Assembly: GCA_944347775.1 (NCBI GenBank)
Contig: CALVMT010000033.1
Span: 32,578-96,577 of the forward strand
DNA length: 64,000 bases
Direction of reading: 5' to 3'
Origin: an uncultured Clostridia bacterium
GTDB taxonomy: Bacteria; Bacillota; Clostridia; Christensenellales; Christensenellaceae
In this document: piece after piece, positions 62,305 to 64,000 of the stretch
How the letters are laid out: each line of letters opens with the position of its first letter
How positions within the stretch are numbered: position 1 is the stretch's first letter
Translations under genes and position numbers: made by a program
The notes under the pieces: model-generated
Database searches by the model: none
What the model was told of the DNA's origin: nothing
Seen by the model: only the letters and a program-made list of their open reading frames with translations

Positions 62305-62868
62305 TTAGTGAAACAACTGTATTAAGTCTTGTAACTTTTCGGCAGAAAGTGCAGTGTTTTCCCGATGGATGATCAGATTGTCTTGATTGATAAAAATTGT
62401 TGAAGGCAAAGAATAGACGTAATAGCTATTCATTCCCTCGAGATCCAGATCAAAGTAAACAGGAAACATAATGTTACTTTTGGATAGAAAATCTTGCGCA
62501 TCAGCTTTTGTTTCCTGATAACCATCGGTTAGATTGATCATAAGAAAAGTGATTTTTTGCCCATATTTTTCATACAACTCTTGATAAAGAGGTAGTTCTT
62601 CTCGACAGGGTGCACACCAACTGGCCCAAAAATGCAAAATAATTGGCTGACCGAAAAAGTCAGAAAGTTTTACTGCATTGCCGTCTAAATCATAAAAAGA
62701 AAAATCGGGAGCGGTGGATAGTTTTGATGAATCTTCATCGGGGGAAATTTGAGAGGAAATTGTAGGGGGAGAATATTGTTGACGGTCGGTAAAAAAGCGA
62801 TAGATAAATAAAGAAAGGGCAAATAATATGATAAATATAATGACAAGCCACACTGTTTTTTGACGCAT
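62305..62868 (-). CDS. Membrane-anchored TlpA/ResA-like thiol-disulfide oxidoreductase
   Basis: 187 residues from the ATG at 62868, five bases after GGAGG; a longer start overlaps ccdA. One N-terminal helix (VWLVIIFIILFALSLFIYRF) anchors an extracytoplasmic thioredoxin fold with ILHFWASWCAPCREELPLY and the cis-proline in YSLPSTIF. Such proteins take electrons from CcdA, encoded 11 bases upstream. B. subtilis StoA, of this type, is needed for spore cortex formation; ResA is the alternative. With no cytochrome c genes seen, a StoA-like role is favoured. Confidence 0.88.
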   Translation of the reverse strand: MRQKTVWLVIIFIILFALSLFIYRFFTDRQQYSPPTISSQISPDEDSSKLSTAPDFSFYDLDGNAVKLSDFFGQPIILHFWASWCAPCREELPLYQELYEKYGQKITFLMINLTDGYQETKADAQDFLSKSNIMFPVYFDLDLEGMNSYYVYSLPSTIFINQDNLIIHRENTALSAEKLQDLIQLFH

Positions 62869-62879
62869 AAGGACCTCCG

Positions 62880-63545
62880 TTAAATAAGCTTGGAAAGAAA
62901 ACGGCCCATCATACCCGTCATCATTAAAATACCGAGTATAATTAATAAAATGCCGCAAAATATCTGAATAGAACGATAATGTTTTTTTATCAAATTAATC
63001 GTTTCTTTTAATTGATCAATAAGTACGGCGCTCAATAAAAAAGGAATTCCAAGTCCAAGAGAATAGCAAATCAACATAAAAATTCCTTTAAATGCGGATC
63101 CCTGTTGTGCAGCTAGTAATAATGCAGATCCTAAAAATGCACCCGCACAGGGTGTCCATCCTACAGAAAAAATCATTCCAAATAGCAGAGAAGAGAAAAA
63201 GCCGAACTGTTCAATTGTTGTATTCCACTGATGTGTTTTGTTTAGCAAGGGGATATGCAAAAATCCGATGTAGTTAATGCCAAACAAGACGACGATTGCA
63301 CCACTAATCAGATTAACAGCAGTCTGGTGTGTACGCAAAAGACTACCAAGGGTTCCGGCAAATGCCCCCATAAGTGTAAACAGTAAGCTAAATCCCAAGA
63401 CAAATCCCAGCGCGTTAAGTAGTGTTTTTTTGGAATTATTTTTTTGATTTCCGGCAAAATATACTAGGTAAAGCGGTAGCATTGGCAAAAGACATGGAGA
63501 GATAAATGTAATTATACCTTCCAAAAAAGAAATAAAATAATCCAA
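62880..63545 (-). CDS. ccdA: CcdA-type thiol-disulfide membrane transporter
   Basis: 221 residues from a TTG at 63545, seven bases after GGAGG; a longer frame reaches into AT-rich sequence. About six helices, with two redox cysteines in FISPCLLPMLPLYLV and GWTPCAGAFLGSALLLA. CcdA carries reducing power across the membrane to thioredoxin-like proteins. Forms an operon with the TlpA-like gene. Possible promoter on the - strand: TTGCAA and TATCAT, 18 bases apart, upstream of the start. Confidence 0.9.
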   Translation of the reverse strand: MDYFISFLEGIITFISPCLLPMLPLYLVYFAGNQKNNSKKTLLNALGFVLGFSLLFTLMGAFAGTLGSLLRTHQTAVNLISGAIVVLFGINYIGFLHIPLLNKTHQWNTTIEQFGFFSSLLFGMIFSVGWTPCAGAFLGSALLLAAQQGSAFKGIFMLICYSLGLGIPFLLSAVLIDQLKETINLIKKHYRSIQIFCGILLIILGILMMTGMMGRFLSKLI

Positions 63546-63784
63546 AATATCACCTCCGCATATAATTTTATGATAACAAAATAATATACTGTATTGCAAT
63601 ATGTGGAGAAAAAATGATGAAGAGGAATAAATTATATTGGAATATAAAAATAAAAAAATCAAAAAAATTAAAAAAAGGACTTGCATTATAAAAAAAGTTG
63701 ATGTAATATAATTGTAACAAAGTTGTAATGACTTTATTCTGCTATTTGTTAAAACTTTTTTCTTTTCTTATATATGCAAATTTT

Positions 63785-63819
63785 ACAAAGGGCATGGGCA
63801 TCAAGCACATGCCTTTTGT
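63785..63819 (-). terminator. Terminator of sigG
   Basis: ACAAAGGGCATG (63785-63796) pairs with CATGCCTTTTGT (63808-63819) with one wobble, 11-base loop, followed on the - strand by TAAAATTT. It lies 23 bases past the sigG stop. The rest of the 63546-63841 gap is AT-rich with no other signal I can name. Confidence 0.6.
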
Positions 63820-63841
63820 AATAATTAAAATTTTGGGAGAT

Positions 63842-64000
63842 TTATGTATAATATTTGCGCATATTTCTCAATGCGGACTTTTCCAGACGGGAAACTTGCG
63901 CTTGGCTGATTCCGATTTCCTTGGAAACTTCCATTTGTGTTTTCCCAGCAAAATAACGCAGATAAATAATGTTTTTTTCGCGGTCGTTTAATTTTGAGAC
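63842..64000 (-). CDS. sigG: C-terminal end of sporulation sigma factor SigG, cut by the window end
   Basis: The frame is open to base 64000 and gives the last 52 residues of a sigma factor. Region 4.2 reads LNDREKNIIYLRYFAGKTQM, then EIGISQAQVSRLEKSAL. KTQMEV followed by SQAQVSRLEK is the form found in sigma G; sigma F has SQVQ and sigma E has SQSYISR. sigE normally lies just upstream, beyond this window. Sigma G drives late forespore genes such as spoVA. Confidence 0.88.
   Translation of the reverse strand, partial: VSKLNDREKNIIYLRYFAGKTQMEVSKEIGISQAQVSRLEKSALRNMRKYYT

Overview
The window is chromosomal DNA of a moderately AT-rich, endospore-forming, probably anaerobic member of the Bacillota, most likely class Clostridia or a close relative. 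The sporulation genes show this: spoIIAA-spoIIAB-sigF, sigG, spoIIE, spoVAC-AD-AE and a probable spoIVFB end. The rimP-nusA-rnpM-ylxQ-infB-rbfA-nrnA-truB-ribF-rpsO-pnp block in Bacillota order agrees, and so do the iron-sulfur serine dehydratase, the CoA-disulfide reductase and a cohesin/dockerin pair. I cannot name a genus. I see no prophage, insertion sequence, CRISPR array or rRNA operon.

Layout. 1-4.4 kb: end of a SpoIVFB-like protease, then a radical SAM/DUF2344/RNase G operon. 4.5-17.5 kb: the long translation and RNA-metabolism block, closed by pnp, an M16 peptidase and a TepA-like protease. 17.8-21.3 kb: a DUF5050 protein, convergent with thiI and a cysteine desulfurase (tRNA thiolation). 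21.4-23.7 kb: spoVA operon, led by an unannotated 41-codon gene. 23.7-28.7 kb: cinA, a divergent pair of unknown genes with mirror-image sigma-E-like promoters, and spoIIE. 28.7-33.5 kb: serine dehydratase, metA, serine acetyltransferase, a small P-loop protein, yajC. 33.7-42 kb: cell-surface genes (galE, sugar-phosphate transferase, dockerin-bearing glucosaminidase, membrane-anchored cohesin protein, flippase) with two tRNAs between. 42-45.4 kb: AP-endonuclease-like protein, M24 peptidase, efp, tRNA-Ala, and a methyltransferase gene that looks frameshifted. 45.5-51.2 kb: stand-alone Spo0A effector domain, gpsA, membrane proteins, and an amino-acid ABC binding protein plus ATPase without a permease. 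51.3-54.4 kb: redox module (CoA-disulfide reductase-rhodanese, thioredoxin, Crp/Fnr regulator) with two matching operator-like sites. 54.5-64 kb: YjdF-like membrane protein, spoIIA operon, class A PBP, PepF, YlmH, TlpA/CcdA thiol-redox pair, and the end of sigG.

How it fits together. Phosphorylated SpoIIAA releases sigma F from SpoIIAB; SpoIIE is the phosphatase that starts this. SigG then drives late forespore genes, plausibly including spoVA, whose upstream region carries a sigma-G-like promoter. Several other promoters look sporulation-linked: a sigma-H-like site before spoIIA, two sigma-E-like sites back to back at about 25.89 kb, and Spo0A-box sequences inside the promoter spacers at 0.32 and 45.94 kb. 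The items most worth following up are the two unknown divergent genes, the orphan Spo0A domain with a perfect Spo0A box in its own promoter, the cohesin/dockerin pair, the redox regulon and the 41-codon spoVA leader gene. All promoter and operator calls are by-eye matches. Start codons differ from the longest reading frame where the ribosome binding site pointed inward.
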